41,235 bases of DNA. Source: Fragilaria crotonensis. Lineage: Eukaryota > Bacillariophyta > Fragilariophyceae > Fragilariales > Fragilariaceae. Below, piece by piece: positions 29,226 to 37,992 of this stretch. The position numbers were made by a program, and so were the translations under genes. The stretch lies in the NCBI GenBank assembly GCA_022925895.1, contig JAKSYS010000573.1:1-41235 (forward strand), given 5' to 3'. The notes under the pieces are model-generated. The model searched no databases, was not told where the DNA came from, and worked only from the letters and a program-made list of their open reading frames with translations. The first letter of the stretch is position 1, and each line of letters begins with the position of its first letter.

Positions 29226-29926
29226 GGCTCTCACGAGTCGGACAAAAAAATCCAGTGTCTAAGTGGCACTGGCGTACTGGACGTTCTCCATTCGTGGAGG
29301 ATATCTAGTCGTGTGGGTCGACTGCTCCTAATCATGAGCAACGCGACAGCACGTAAAATAGATTTCTGGTTTTTTTTTTCATACAGGCAGCGACATCATG
29401 GGCCACAATACAAACAACAATTGTTTGTATCGTATCATAGGTACAATTGGTACTACTACCTGGTACCTTGTACGTTGTACTCCGAGTACATACGTCGTCA
29501 GGCTACGTACTCGGAGTATATCAAATCTCAAAAGCGCAGCTTCGAAAGAGTGTTCGCCACGAGCTGCGATCACGTCTAGGAATCCAGCCGAACACAGCAT
29601 TACTACCGGTAGCATAACTCTACATATTTTTTCTAGTACACAGTACTGGTCATTGCATACTGGGTACTGTAGTACAAGGTACAAGTACCGTACTTCACCT
29701 GCAAGAAGCATTAAGGGCATATTCTGCCTCTCCAACATTATAACACTCCACTCCTCGTTCCATTGTACTGACGTACAAGAACAACTCTATCCATCGTGTT
29801 TTACGTCGTCTCCGTTGCCATTGACGCGTAGTTGATAGCTCCACATCTAATTGCATGGTATAGTAGAAGCAGGGGAAGACAAGAACGAGGAACCAAAGAT
29901 AGCCTACATTCACAAAGTCTGTGACT
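29226..29926. other. LINE 3' tail, flanking repeat and intergenic DNA
   Basis: 29226-29382 is the LINE 3' untranslated tail with a T10 tract near 29371. 29383-29429 is the 3' flanking repeat. Beyond it lies GTAC-rich DNA with a pair of near-palindromes facing each other: GTACTCCGAGTAC at 29477-29489 and GTACTCGGAGTA at 29507-29518. No gene is seen before the Kelch-BTB start. Confidence 0.5.
29383..29429 (+). repeat. 3' copy of the direct repeat flanking the LINE
   Basis: ACAGGCAGCGAC and ACAATTGTTTGTA are identical to the blocks in the copy at 10848-10904; the middle differs by indels and substitutions. Confidence 0.6.
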
Positions 29927-31780
29927 ATGTCGGATGTGATGCGATGGTCCGAACCCTCGACTCCACATGATGATTCCGGTCCTCCAACCATTAAAAATCA
30001 TTCTGTCACCTACTTTAATGGTTATTTGTACTGCTTCGGTGGATACGATGGTCGTCGCAATCACATGACGCTCTTGTTGTATTCTCTCAAGGATCAAGTC
30101 TGGCTCCCACCAAACCACCAAATGGACCCACCACAAACAATACCAACAATCACAACTCGACCGCATCAACATCAACGTCCAACAAAATGGGCCGGAAAAT
30201 CATTACGGTGGAGGGGACACCTCCACCAGGACGGAACGGTCACACGGCCACGCTTGCAAAAGACGACGACGAAGGAGGAGGAGCAGCTGGTCGAATCATC
30301 ATCATTGGCGGGTGGTTGGGTTCAGGGCCTTTGGCGGCGTCAGATGTACATGTTTTGGAATTGCACTGTGGAACAAACAATGACTGTGACAACCGTAATA
30401 ATGACGTTGACCGTCGCAGCAGCAATAATAACGACACCATGTCCCTTCGCTGGTACCAACCACCGATGATGGGAGTTCCTCCCGGACCTTGTAACATGCA
30501 CAGTGCGGACTTTGTGCCCAAACGTCGGGAGGTTTATGTCTTTCGTGGTGGCAATGGCCGAGAATACTTGAATGATTTGCATGCTCTGCACGTGGATACC
30601 TACCAGTGGCGTAGAGTACAAACGACCGGTGAGATTCCCCAGCAACGGGCGAATCATTCCTCTGCGTTCTTGGAAGAGACTGGAGAGCTCTTTGTCTTTG
30701 GCGGCTGGAATGGAAGAGAGAGATTGAATGATATACATATTTTGGATACAGAAACGTCGAACTGGACTCGACCAGATGTTGGTGGGTGCTGCCACATCCA
30801 AGGGCTGGAATGACCCTCACAGCGCTTCGGGGCCGACTTTTCTCTTCGGAGGGTCCGGCACGAGTAGCAAGTGCTTTCAAGATTTACAAATATTGGATCG
30901 GAAGGAAATGGCATGGTTGGATGTGGCGCAGAGCGAAGGACGGAACGCAAGTCGTCCCAATTATGATAACGGTGGAGATCAGTCGGAATTTGATTCTCTC
31001 GAGACAGCTCGAAATGGGAACACTGGAGGAGGCGGTTGCGCTCGCATTGGGAATGCGGGTCTCACAGATTGGAGGTCCCGGGATCCTACCACCGCCACCA
31101 CTAGGACGACCCCTAACCCCAACGACGAAGAATCCGTACCCACTATTGTTGTACAAGGCGATGGTCCTGGTCGAAGAGCTGGACACACGGCGACAGCTGT
31201 GAATCGACGCCTTTACGTCTTTGGTGGTTCTTGTGGGAGTGATTATTTGAACGATTTCTTTGTATTGGACACGGATCCCTCGCCGCGGGCCGTTGTGTCG
31301 GAGCCCGCATCGGTGCAGCTGCTTGAACGACGATTGCGTCATTTTTGGAATGATGAGGAGTTTTCTGACGTAACCTTTGTCGTTGAAGGACGACGGGTCT
31401 ATGGACACAAATTGATCCTATCCATCGTTTCGGATTGCTTCCGAGCCATGTTCATGACTGGCTTTCGAGAATCCGAGGCGAATGCCGAGATTGAAATTCC
31501 GGATTCATCTTACGATGCCTTCATGGCCATGATGGAATACATTTATACTGGTCGGATATCTCAGAATTTGGTCGACATGCACCTCATTTGTGATTTGTTG
31601 GAGCTGGCTGATCAATTCTTTTTGGATCACTTAAAACAAAAATGCGAAATCCTGTTGCAACCCGAAGTGAACCTCGATACCGTTGAGTACCTCAGACAAG
31701 TGGCACAAAAGACGAATGCAACGCAATTGTTGAGTATCTGTACGCATTTTCAAAGAAACGAAGCGAATCGAATTGAATAG
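29927..31780 (+). CDS. Kelch-repeat protein with C-terminal BTB domain (three frameshifts)
   Basis: About 618 residues when all frames are followed. Six Kelch motifs are visible (GYLYCFGGYDG; GRIIIIGGW; EVYVFRGGNG; ELFVFGGWNG; the split RAGMTLTALRGRLF / FLFGGSG; RLYVFGGSCG), which would form a six-bladed propeller. A BTB/POZ domain follows (about 470-570: FSDVTFVVEGRRVYGHKLIL), then a short helical BACK-like tail. This Kelch-then-BTB order is that of LZTR1-like adaptors, which recruit substrates to cullin-3 ubiquitin ligases; that function is inferred. The frame changes at about 30105-30129, at 30784-30786 (GGG) and at 30838-30841 (TTTT). Each is explained by one missing base in a homopolymer and interrupts an otherwise perfect domain, so assembly error is more likely than pseudogenisation. 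Confidence 0.8.
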
Positions 31781-31980
31781 GAGGCGACAAGAGGACGATG
31801 TAGCAAAGTTCGAATTTAGTTAATGTACTGTCTAGGGAATTTGGTTCGATGTGCAGCATGCGTGTTCGCTTGTCGTGTCTCAAAGTGCGCAATCGCCATG
31901 GCTGCTTTTTAATTCAAAGTCTGTTGTGTTGTTGCCCATTCCGCGAGGATGGTAAACTGCCTGCCAATTCAACTACACCG

Positions 31981-32583
31981 TTATTCATAGTCACTAAACA
32001 TATCCATCTCCTTCTTGGATGTTACCGCAGTAGCAGCGGGAGCTGACGCGACGTCATCGTCACTTTTGCTTCCACTCAATATCGTTTCTGGAATGGCAGA
32101 ACTTGGCAACTTCTTTCCATTCTTGGCTTCCAATTGTCTCAATATTTCTGTTCCTTGAATCCTCTCTTCTTCACTCAACCCTCTCCAAAACTCTTCATCA
32201 TTCCCTTGTTGCATGTACGAATCAGCCACAACGTTGGCATATAAGTCACCCTTTTCCAAAATGAATCCCAAAATGATGGCCGATAGGACGCCACCAAACA
32301 TGACCAAAATGCCACCCATGAAAATGGGAGCGAATTCATTGTCGGGAATGTTGGCAATGTCGGCGTCAATAGTTGCAATCCATTGAGACGATTCGGGGGG
32401 AAATAGTGACAGAGATGTAAATGATAATGGCGTTGTAACGGCGTCAGAAGGAGCAGGAGTCTTGACAATACCCGTAACGTGACGATTCACCAGTGATGCA
32501 CGATGTTGTGGGAGGTTGACGATGAGTGAGTAACCCACGGTGATCAATGAAAACATTATTGTTAATTCCAAGAAGGCCTTCAT
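31981..32583 (-). CDS. Small membrane protein with signal peptide, possibly plastid-targeted
   Basis: 200 residues. The N-terminus (MKAFLELTIMFSLITVGYSL) is a signal peptide or anchor. A single strong membrane segment lies at about 88-111 (FAPIFMGGILVMFGGVLSAI, then LGFILEKG). It is followed by a soluble helical part with EEERIQGTEILRQLE and a Ser/Ala/Asp-rich tail. I do not recognise a named domain. The signal-peptide-plus-Ser/Thr/Pro region could be a plastid presequence, but the usual ASAFAP-like Phe is not evident. It is divergently transcribed from the plastid carrier gene, with about 750 bp between starts. Function unknown. Confidence 0.7.
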   Translation of the reverse strand: MKAFLELTIMFSLITVGYSLIVNLPQHRASLVNRHVTGIVKTPAPSDAVTTPLSFTSLSLFPPESSQWIATIDADIANIPDNEFAPIFMGGILVMFGGVLSAIILGFILEKGDLYANVVADSYMQQGNDEEFWRGLSEEERIQGTEILRQLEAKNGKKLPSSAIPETILSGSKSDDDVASAPAATAVTSKKEMDMFSDYE

Positions 32584-33332
32584 TTTGATGGATGACGCGT
32601 GTTGTGTGCTGTATGGGACGTTTGGTGTTGGAAAGAGGAATGAAGATCTCTAGAGTCGCAAGTAGAAAGGGCGACGGCTCAAGGTTTGTTTTGAGCGTCG
32701 ATGGTGATAAATCCTGACTTGGAACAGGGAATGCCCTGCCAGGAAGATTCGTGGTTCCAGTTCCAGGTGGTGTGTCAAGTGTCAAGAGTCAAATCATATC
32801 GTCCAAACGTTGTCAGCGCTCAACTTGAAGTTCTCACGTTTCAATCATCGGGGCCGTCGTCTACCTATCTTCCATCAGGGAGGTCCGGTAAAATGACGTT
32901 TCTTCTCGTAGCTTCTACATGCAATTAATACCAAGGAGAGGTGCGTGGCCGGACCTTCCAGCGCGTCGAACGTCTAGTACATAGTGTACGTGGTGGTACT
33001 CGCTCGTCGGAGTTAAATGACGTTTTCCATCTGAAGTGAAGAATGCTACATTTTTAAGTTGGACTTTTTCTGTGTCACCCGTCGCACCACAGTCACCACC
33101 ATGAAGAAGAATCATTGAGCAGATTGAATCTTGTTGTTGTGGAGAAGGAAACTCCAAATTGAGCATTTTAAACTTTTATCATTTTGTCACAATAATGTTG
33201 ATGTCGAGAGAGAGCGGCATCGATTGTTGTACGATTGCGCGGAAACGATGGAGATATATAAGTCAGAGTCGACAATGCGAATCTCCTAAATATCTGGTAT
33301 CACACAGACGATGGAAACGATGCCAACAAGCC
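32584..33332. other. Divergent promoter region
   Basis: Shared 5' region of the small membrane protein (-) and the plastid carrier gene (+). In-frame codons upstream of 33333 (for example ATG at 33195) could extend the carrier protein but would bury its signal peptide. No separate gene is seen. Confidence 0.5.
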
Positions 33333-35219
33333 ATGATGTTTGGCTTGTTGCTCGTATGTGCATGTCCAGGCGCCTGCGAGGGCTTCACTGCTCCGCTGGA
33401 ACTGCGTCAACGCCATGCACTACTGCAAAACTCCTTTCCGTTAAGCGCCATAAAACGGCATCGCTCTGAAATGGTGAAGTCAACGACTTCGTTGATTAAT
33501 CGCCGAGATGCTCTTATCGCAGGAATTCTCTTGTCGGCTGCAGTAACAGCTGCTCCCTCAACTGCGCGCGCCGACGTTGATTCTTGCGGATTGGAAGACC
33601 TGGTCATTGGCAATGGAAGATGGATCAATACCAAGCGGGTGACTCCCGCCCAATCTGTAGATGCGTCGGCTCCATCGTCGTTTCTCTCGCATGACAGAAA
33701 CGTTCCCGCCACATTTTCGACATATGCGGCGCGATTTCTTCTCCACTACGATGATGGCGTCTCCTCCTGGTGGAAGACTGTTTTGGAGTCGTGTTCTCTC
33801 TTGTCGGATGAAGGACGATGTGACAAAGTTGGTGCTTGTTTTGGATGCCTGGCACGATCGATTCAAATTGCCATTGAGACGTCAATACAAGGAGCCCCAA
33901 CTGTGCAAGAGGGATATCAAAATTTGATGTCCACCTTTTTACAGCACTACGGCAACGACAAAGAGGCACGACGGCATATTGGATTGCTCTTTGCAATGTT
34001 ACCACATGATAATCAACCCACCAAACTCTTAGAGCAAGTCTCATCCAGGATAGTGTCGACGAACGTGGTAGCAACGACAGGCGCCAATATGCCACCTCCA
34101 GCCATGATGAAAGACTTCACAGTCCTGTTTCCACCCATCTATGAATGCGCTCACGTCCGGGGGACGGACTCATTCACGATATATCCACCTATCTCACTCT
34201 ATGAAAATACGATCAAGGACGATCTCGGCCGAACTGCAGTGAGGACTGCGATTGGTCCTCTGGGGACCCTTCCTTTGCAACGAGAGCGTCCCCATTTGAG
34301 TAGTCTCATTTACGCATTGTTTGGGATTTCGGGAGCCGCCGGATGTGCCTTGACCCATACTGTTGTGATTCCACTCGATGTTGTCAAGACGCGTATGCAA
34401 ACCGATGGACAGCTGAGCGGTGAGTCGATGCTCGACAGTGCCTCGAGCATTTTGCAAAAGGAAGGCATGGCGGGGTTTGTGCTTGGCTTACAGGCTACAA
34501 TTGTTGGGTACATATGGTACGGTCTTTCCGTCTATCCTAGTTACGCATTTTTCAAACGATGGATTGGACAATCCCTACTCCGCCCTGAGTTTGTCATGAT
34601 TCACACCAACGAGATCGCTTTATGTGCTGGAGCATTGTCGGCCGTGATTGCAAGTCTAGGATTGACACCAGTGGAAGCCGCGCGAATTCGAACTGTGGCC
34701 AATCCGGATGTGTATCGTTCCAAGGGGTTGATAGGTACATTGCAATCAATTGCGTCCGAAGACTCAACATTAGGCTGGAAAAATCTCTATGCCGGCTTTC
34801 CGTCCTTGGTGACACGCCAAGTCATTTTTGGGTCCGTCAAGTTTTTGGCCTTTGAACGTGCCTGCGAAGCCATCTTTCACACTTGGCCATTTCTTCACGA
34901 CGAAACATGGACTTCGTTGATGGTGAGCCTGGTAGCGGGCGGGTTGTCGGGGTGCCTGTCCAGTGTTGTGTCACAACCGGCAGATTCTCTCTTGACGTAT
35001 GTGGCACAGAACAGTAATGTTGGCCTTCTGGAGGGATCTCGGATTATGGTTGAAAAAGAGGGAGTCGGATCGCTTTATCGAGGTCTGGGAAGTAGATGCG
35101 TTTGGGCCGGATCAATAATTGCCGGTCAGTTCCTTTTGTACGACGTTTTTCGGACCTATTTTGGTGTGAATACCAATGATCTCTCCCAAGTCTTCGAGAT
35201 TGTCATCTCACCAGGTTAG
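33333..35219 (+). CDS. Plastid-targeted phosphate-carrier-like SLC25 protein with lumen-type presequence
   Basis: 628 residues from the ATG at 33333, chosen because it puts a signal peptide (FGLLLVCACPGACEG) at the N-terminus, cleaved before F18 (FTAP), the diatom plastid import signature. A second signal follows: twin arginines R57-R58, a hydrophobic stretch and ARA at 78-80, like a thylakoid Tat signal. Residues about 81-310 are an unrecognised soluble region. The C-terminal ~300 residues are a mitochondrial-carrier fold with three repeats: PLDVVKTRMQ, PVEAARIRTV and QPADSLLTYV. Wording such as GCALTHTVVIPLDVVKTRMQ and SQPADS is closest to the phosphate carrier (SLC25A3/PHT3). It probably moves phosphate or another anion across a plastid membrane. 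A Tat-like signal ahead of a multispanning carrier is unusual. Confidence 0.75.
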   Translation: MMFGLLLVCACPGACEGFTAPLELRQRHALLQNSFPLSAIKRHRSEMVKSTTSLINRRDALIAGILLSAAVTAAPSTARADVDSCGLEDLVIGNGRWINTKRVTPAQSVDASAPSSFLSHDRNVPATFSTYAARFLLHYDDGVSSWWKTVLESCSLLSDEGRCDKVGACFGCLARSIQIAIETSIQGAPTVQEGYQNLMSTFLQHYGNDKEARRHIGLLFAMLPHDNQPTKLLEQVSSRIVSTNVVATTGANMPPPAMMKDFTVLFPPIYECAHVRGTDSFTIYPPISLYENTIKDDLGRTAVRTAIGPLGTLPLQRERPHLSSLIYALFGISGAAGCALTHTVVIPLDVVKTRMQTDGQLSGESMLDSASSILQKEGMAGFVLGLQATIVGYIWYGLSVYPSYAFFKRWIGQSLLRPEFVMIHTNEIALCAGALSAVIASLGLTPVEAARIRTVANPDVYRSKGLIGTLQSIASEDSTLGWKNLYAGFPSLVTRQVIFGSVKFLAFERACEAIFHTWPFLHDETWTSLMVSLVAGGLSGCLSSVVSQPADSLLTYVAQNSNVGLLEGSRIMVEKEGVGSLYRGLGSRCVWAGSIIAGQFLLYDVFRTYFGVNTNDLSQVFEIVISPG

Positions 35220-35807
35220 TCGGCGTTTAACATCACTAGAATCACCGTATAACCTGCGTGTCAATGATGAAACCGTGTTGCAGTTACTCATTTTCAGTGC
35301 CTTGACACCGTGCCTCGATGAAGTAAGTGCTTTTCATTTTGGGAAGTCGTTCCAGTCATGGTAGGACATCGTGCCTTGAAGTGAACTGCGATGCCCGTTT
35401 TAGAGGTACTGTACGTTGGCGATGGTAAGATCGATACTAGTTGTACTTGTACTTGTACCTCTCGTATTCCAGAATTCTGCGATACGAGTGTACTGAGTAC
35501 TGAGACCAACGTAGAAGCTACACCATCCCGGTTTTTGCCTAATGGCTCTTGGAGCACCTGGGATTGACCTGTGACTGGTCTATGAATCACCTGTAGAAAC
35601 TACGCCTCGGCACCCGGTTTTTGCTTCCTTCTCGTGCTAATATTTCCTTCTAATCGTGCTTGAGGGTTTCGCACACGAAGCGTGGGCTCTCGAGGTTTGA
35701 AATTGCTTTTCACAATAATTCGAGTGTTATACCCAGCTCACAAAAGTTCTAATCATCGCAACGAGTGATTGCAAAACGTGGCGTCAGAACAACGTCGCAT
35801 TCCAACA
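35220..35807. other. Intergenic region, no gene seen
   Basis: 3' flank of the carrier gene and 5' flank of the DUF6824 gene. Near 35400-35520 there are runs of TTGTACTTGTAC and GAGTACTGAGTACTGAG-type sequence, the GTAC-rich class seen elsewhere. Confidence 0.5.
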
Positions 35808-36497
35808 ATGTCATTCATGCCAACTTCCTCTTTCAGTGCACGTCATGGGCGTGCACTCCCTTCCGACTTTGTCCCTGGACCTTTCGATGTACTTTGTTCC
35901 CATGGCGTGGAGGCACACAGACAAAATTCGAAATTTCGAACTACAGTTCAAATGCATTTGTCAATGTATATTGCCGCCACATCTTCTCACGCCAAGAGAA
36001 ATGTCATCGACAAGGTGATTAACGTGTTCCGTCAACGAAGTCTAAATGGTGGCTTCGTCGGAATAGACCCTGCAAGTGGACTGTATTTTGAAGTTGGTGA
36101 CATTCAAGCTCGGCAAAAGGTGTCTCGAGCATTCGCAACAGCGGTTCGGAACGAAGCCCCCAAGCGTCATAAACGCCGCATTCGATGCATAGTGAAACCA
36201 GTCGAAGAACCTCACTGCGAGGTAGAGGATGATATGGAGGCAGAGATGCCGTCGCCGCCCATCACGTCATTCACGTCTACTCACGTCTCGTCGTCTTTTC
36301 GACCATTTGATTTCAGAATGACGTACTCCAATCGGGACTTGCTTGGTGAAGATGATGTTGACGAGGACGATCATAGAATATCTTTCTCCACTCGGGACTT
36401 GTTGAGTGAATTTGATAACAACGGAAACGGGATTTCCGAAGAGGAACCCTCGTTCGATGTTTTACGCTTCCAGAGTACTATGGCCGCATTCAGCTAA
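35808..36497 (+). CDS. DUF6824-domain protein
   Basis: 229 residues from the ATG at 35808. The domain begins at VPGPFDVLCSHGVEAHRQNSKF and continues through a block with KRNVIDKVINVFRQRS to LYFEVGDIQARQKVSRAF, matching DUF6824, a family greatly expanded in diatoms and thought, without firm proof, to act in the nucleus or in DNA binding. The usual CGRG of the motif is CSHG here, a divergence from most members. After the domain come a basic stretch (KRHKRRIR), an acidic stretch and two copies of an S-x-RDLL motif (YSNRDLLGE, FSTRDLLSE). The function is unknown. Confidence 0.75.
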   Translation: MSFMPTSSFSARHGRALPSDFVPGPFDVLCSHGVEAHRQNSKFRTTVQMHLSMYIAATSSHAKRNVIDKVINVFRQRSLNGGFVGIDPASGLYFEVGDIQARQKVSRAFATAVRNEAPKRHKRRIRCIVKPVEEPHCEVEDDMEAEMPSPPITSFTSTHVSSSFRPFDFRMTYSNRDLLGEDDVDEDDHRISFSTRDLLSEFDNNGNGISEEEPSFDVLRFQSTMAAFS

Positions 36498-36633
36498 GAC
36501 GTTTGGGCATAAAAGAACTAATACTAGTTTCCATCCGGTATAAAAACTCGTGGTCTGCTTGACCTGTCTGGTAAATCAGGATTTCACAGCCGCTTGCGCA
36601 CTAAGACTTGTTGTTGCAACAGGCATTGTCCAC

Positions 36634-37415
36634 CTATTTACGGCGGCACTTATGAAAATCAAGTCCTCCGCAAGCAGATGATGCTGCGAAGAAAATCACA
36701 ACCACAGCCAAAGTGCCCAAAAAGATGTAGCAACGCATTCGCTTCCACCACATGGACCTTCGCAAGTTCCGAGACGAGGCTTCGAATCGATACGCCTGTT
36801 GATTCAATCGATCAGTCTTGTCGACGAGCAACTCAATCTTTTCACCTCGTTCCAAAACCTTTTCAATGTTTTGCACCATAACACCCTTGACTTCTTCAAT
36901 TTGCGACTTGACTGCACCGATCGTATCCACGGTCAAATCGGCCGTGTCGGAATTATAAAATTCCATTCGATTGGAAATAATTTTACTAAATTCTTCATTG
37001 AGCGAGAAAGCAATTGCTGTTTGTGGCATGTCAGTTCCATAGCGAGTCAGGAACTGCTCCTTCATATCGTTCAAAAACGCGTATGGGATGCGATGCTTAT
37101 TGGGTTCATCGGACATGCACAGAAAACAAATTCCACCTTCGACAATGTAGTGAAAAGTGTAATTATCGTACACATAAGTCATTTTACCATCTTGAGGAGG
37201 AATCTTGGCCAACAAGACGCGAGTCACCGTGGGGAAGTTTCCTGTCGCTGAGGCGTTAGAGTGAGTCATTTGGGAACAATTGCTCGTACTCGTACCGCGT
37301 TTCTTTCCCTCTTTGCGTTTCTTTCATTTCACTCCACAACTCACTCACCGGAAGTGGCAGTGTATTCTGCCAACACTGTCTTTTGACGTGATACAAGAGC
37401 GTAAACGATGGTCAT
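36634..37415 (-). CDS. VAMP7-type longin R-SNARE (two exons)
   Basis: Exon 1 is 37349-37415 and exon 2 is 36634-37241; the intron (37242-37348, 107 bp) starts GTGAGT and ends ACAG. The spliced product is 224 residues. Exon 1 encodes MTIVYALVSRQKTVLAEYTA, the first strands of the longin domain, which exon 2 alone lacks. The R-SNARE coiled coil (about 125-190) has the zero-layer Arg in NIEKVLERGEKIELL. A C-terminal anchor (CYIFLGTLAVVVIFFAA) and a short lumenal tail follow. VAMP7 proteins drive fusion at endosomes, vacuole and plasma membrane. A second acceptor 6 bp upstream (CTCAG) would add two residues in frame. Without splicing, an ATG inside the intron (37267-37269) would give a longin domain lacking its first strands. 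Confidence 0.9.
37242..37348 (-). other. Intron of the VAMP7-type gene
   Basis: GTGAGTGAG donor and ACAG acceptor, 107 bp. It joins phase-1 codons so that TATS is followed by GNFPTVTRV, as expected for longin domains. Confidence 0.85.
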
Positions 37416-37992
37416 GATGTGTTGAATCCCTTGAACTAATTCCTATACGTCGTTTCGAGAACACTCGTTGCGGTCGATTGATTCGTGTTGTTCATTTCAG
37501 CCCCTCTCTCCACTCGAAAGCACATCGAGAGAGAGTTCGGAACATTCGTTCGCGTACTTTGTACGTCGTACTGTACTGCATACAAGATGCAAGTACACAA
37601 GGTACAGTACCGCAGTTGCTACAAGTACGAACGAGTACTTGAGTTCTGTACGCTGTACACTGTAGATTCCAACGTCCGTTACACGATGTGGTCTACCGGT
37701 CGAATACATGTGATTCTTTCATTGTACAGTAGCAGAGGTGATGCCAGGCTATGAACATGAGGACACTAGAAATGAATGCTGCACAACTAAAGCAGTAGAT
37801 AATCATAACCCAACAAGAAAATTATGCCAGCTATACTAGGTCAATGACGTGGATGTTGTAAGTCATGTAGGTATGTGATGTCAAATGGGCTTAGAGTTTA
37901 TGCATCACGCGTCATGTCCGACAGGAGATAGATTTCAAACTGTCGGTGCGAACAAACGAAGAAGACGATCATACATCGCAAGGAAGAGGGAT
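37416..37992. other. Intergenic region, GTAC-rich
   Basis: 5' flank of the VAMP7-type gene and 3' flank of the nucleotide-sugar transporter. 37555-37735 is packed with GTAC words (TTTGTACGTCGTACTGTACTG and relatives). No gene is supported. Confidence 0.5.

Larger units (their letters stand above)
10905..29382 (+). mobile_element. LINE (non-LTR retrotransposon), interrupted by a DNA transposon
   Basis: About 8.35 kb of LINE sequence remains after removing the nested transposon. Order: a short 5' leader, ORF1 (10991-12856), ORF2 with EEP endonuclease and reverse transcriptase (13057-17484), RNase H split across the insertion (about 17485-17652 and 27777-29225) with a CCHC knuckle, and a ~150-bp 3' tail ending in a T-rich tract near 29370-29380. 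The APE-type endonuclease plus RNase H architecture is that of I-like or related LINEs; the clade is not assigned. The boundaries are inferred from the flanking imperfect direct repeats and are approximate. The copy is dead now because the RNase H domain is split. Confidence 0.85.

Noticed and set aside
29371-29380. T10 tract as proof of the LINE 3' tail
   Set aside because: A plus-strand LINE would normally end in A-rich or simple repeats; the tract is near the expected end but is not by itself diagnostic, so the boundary stays approximate.
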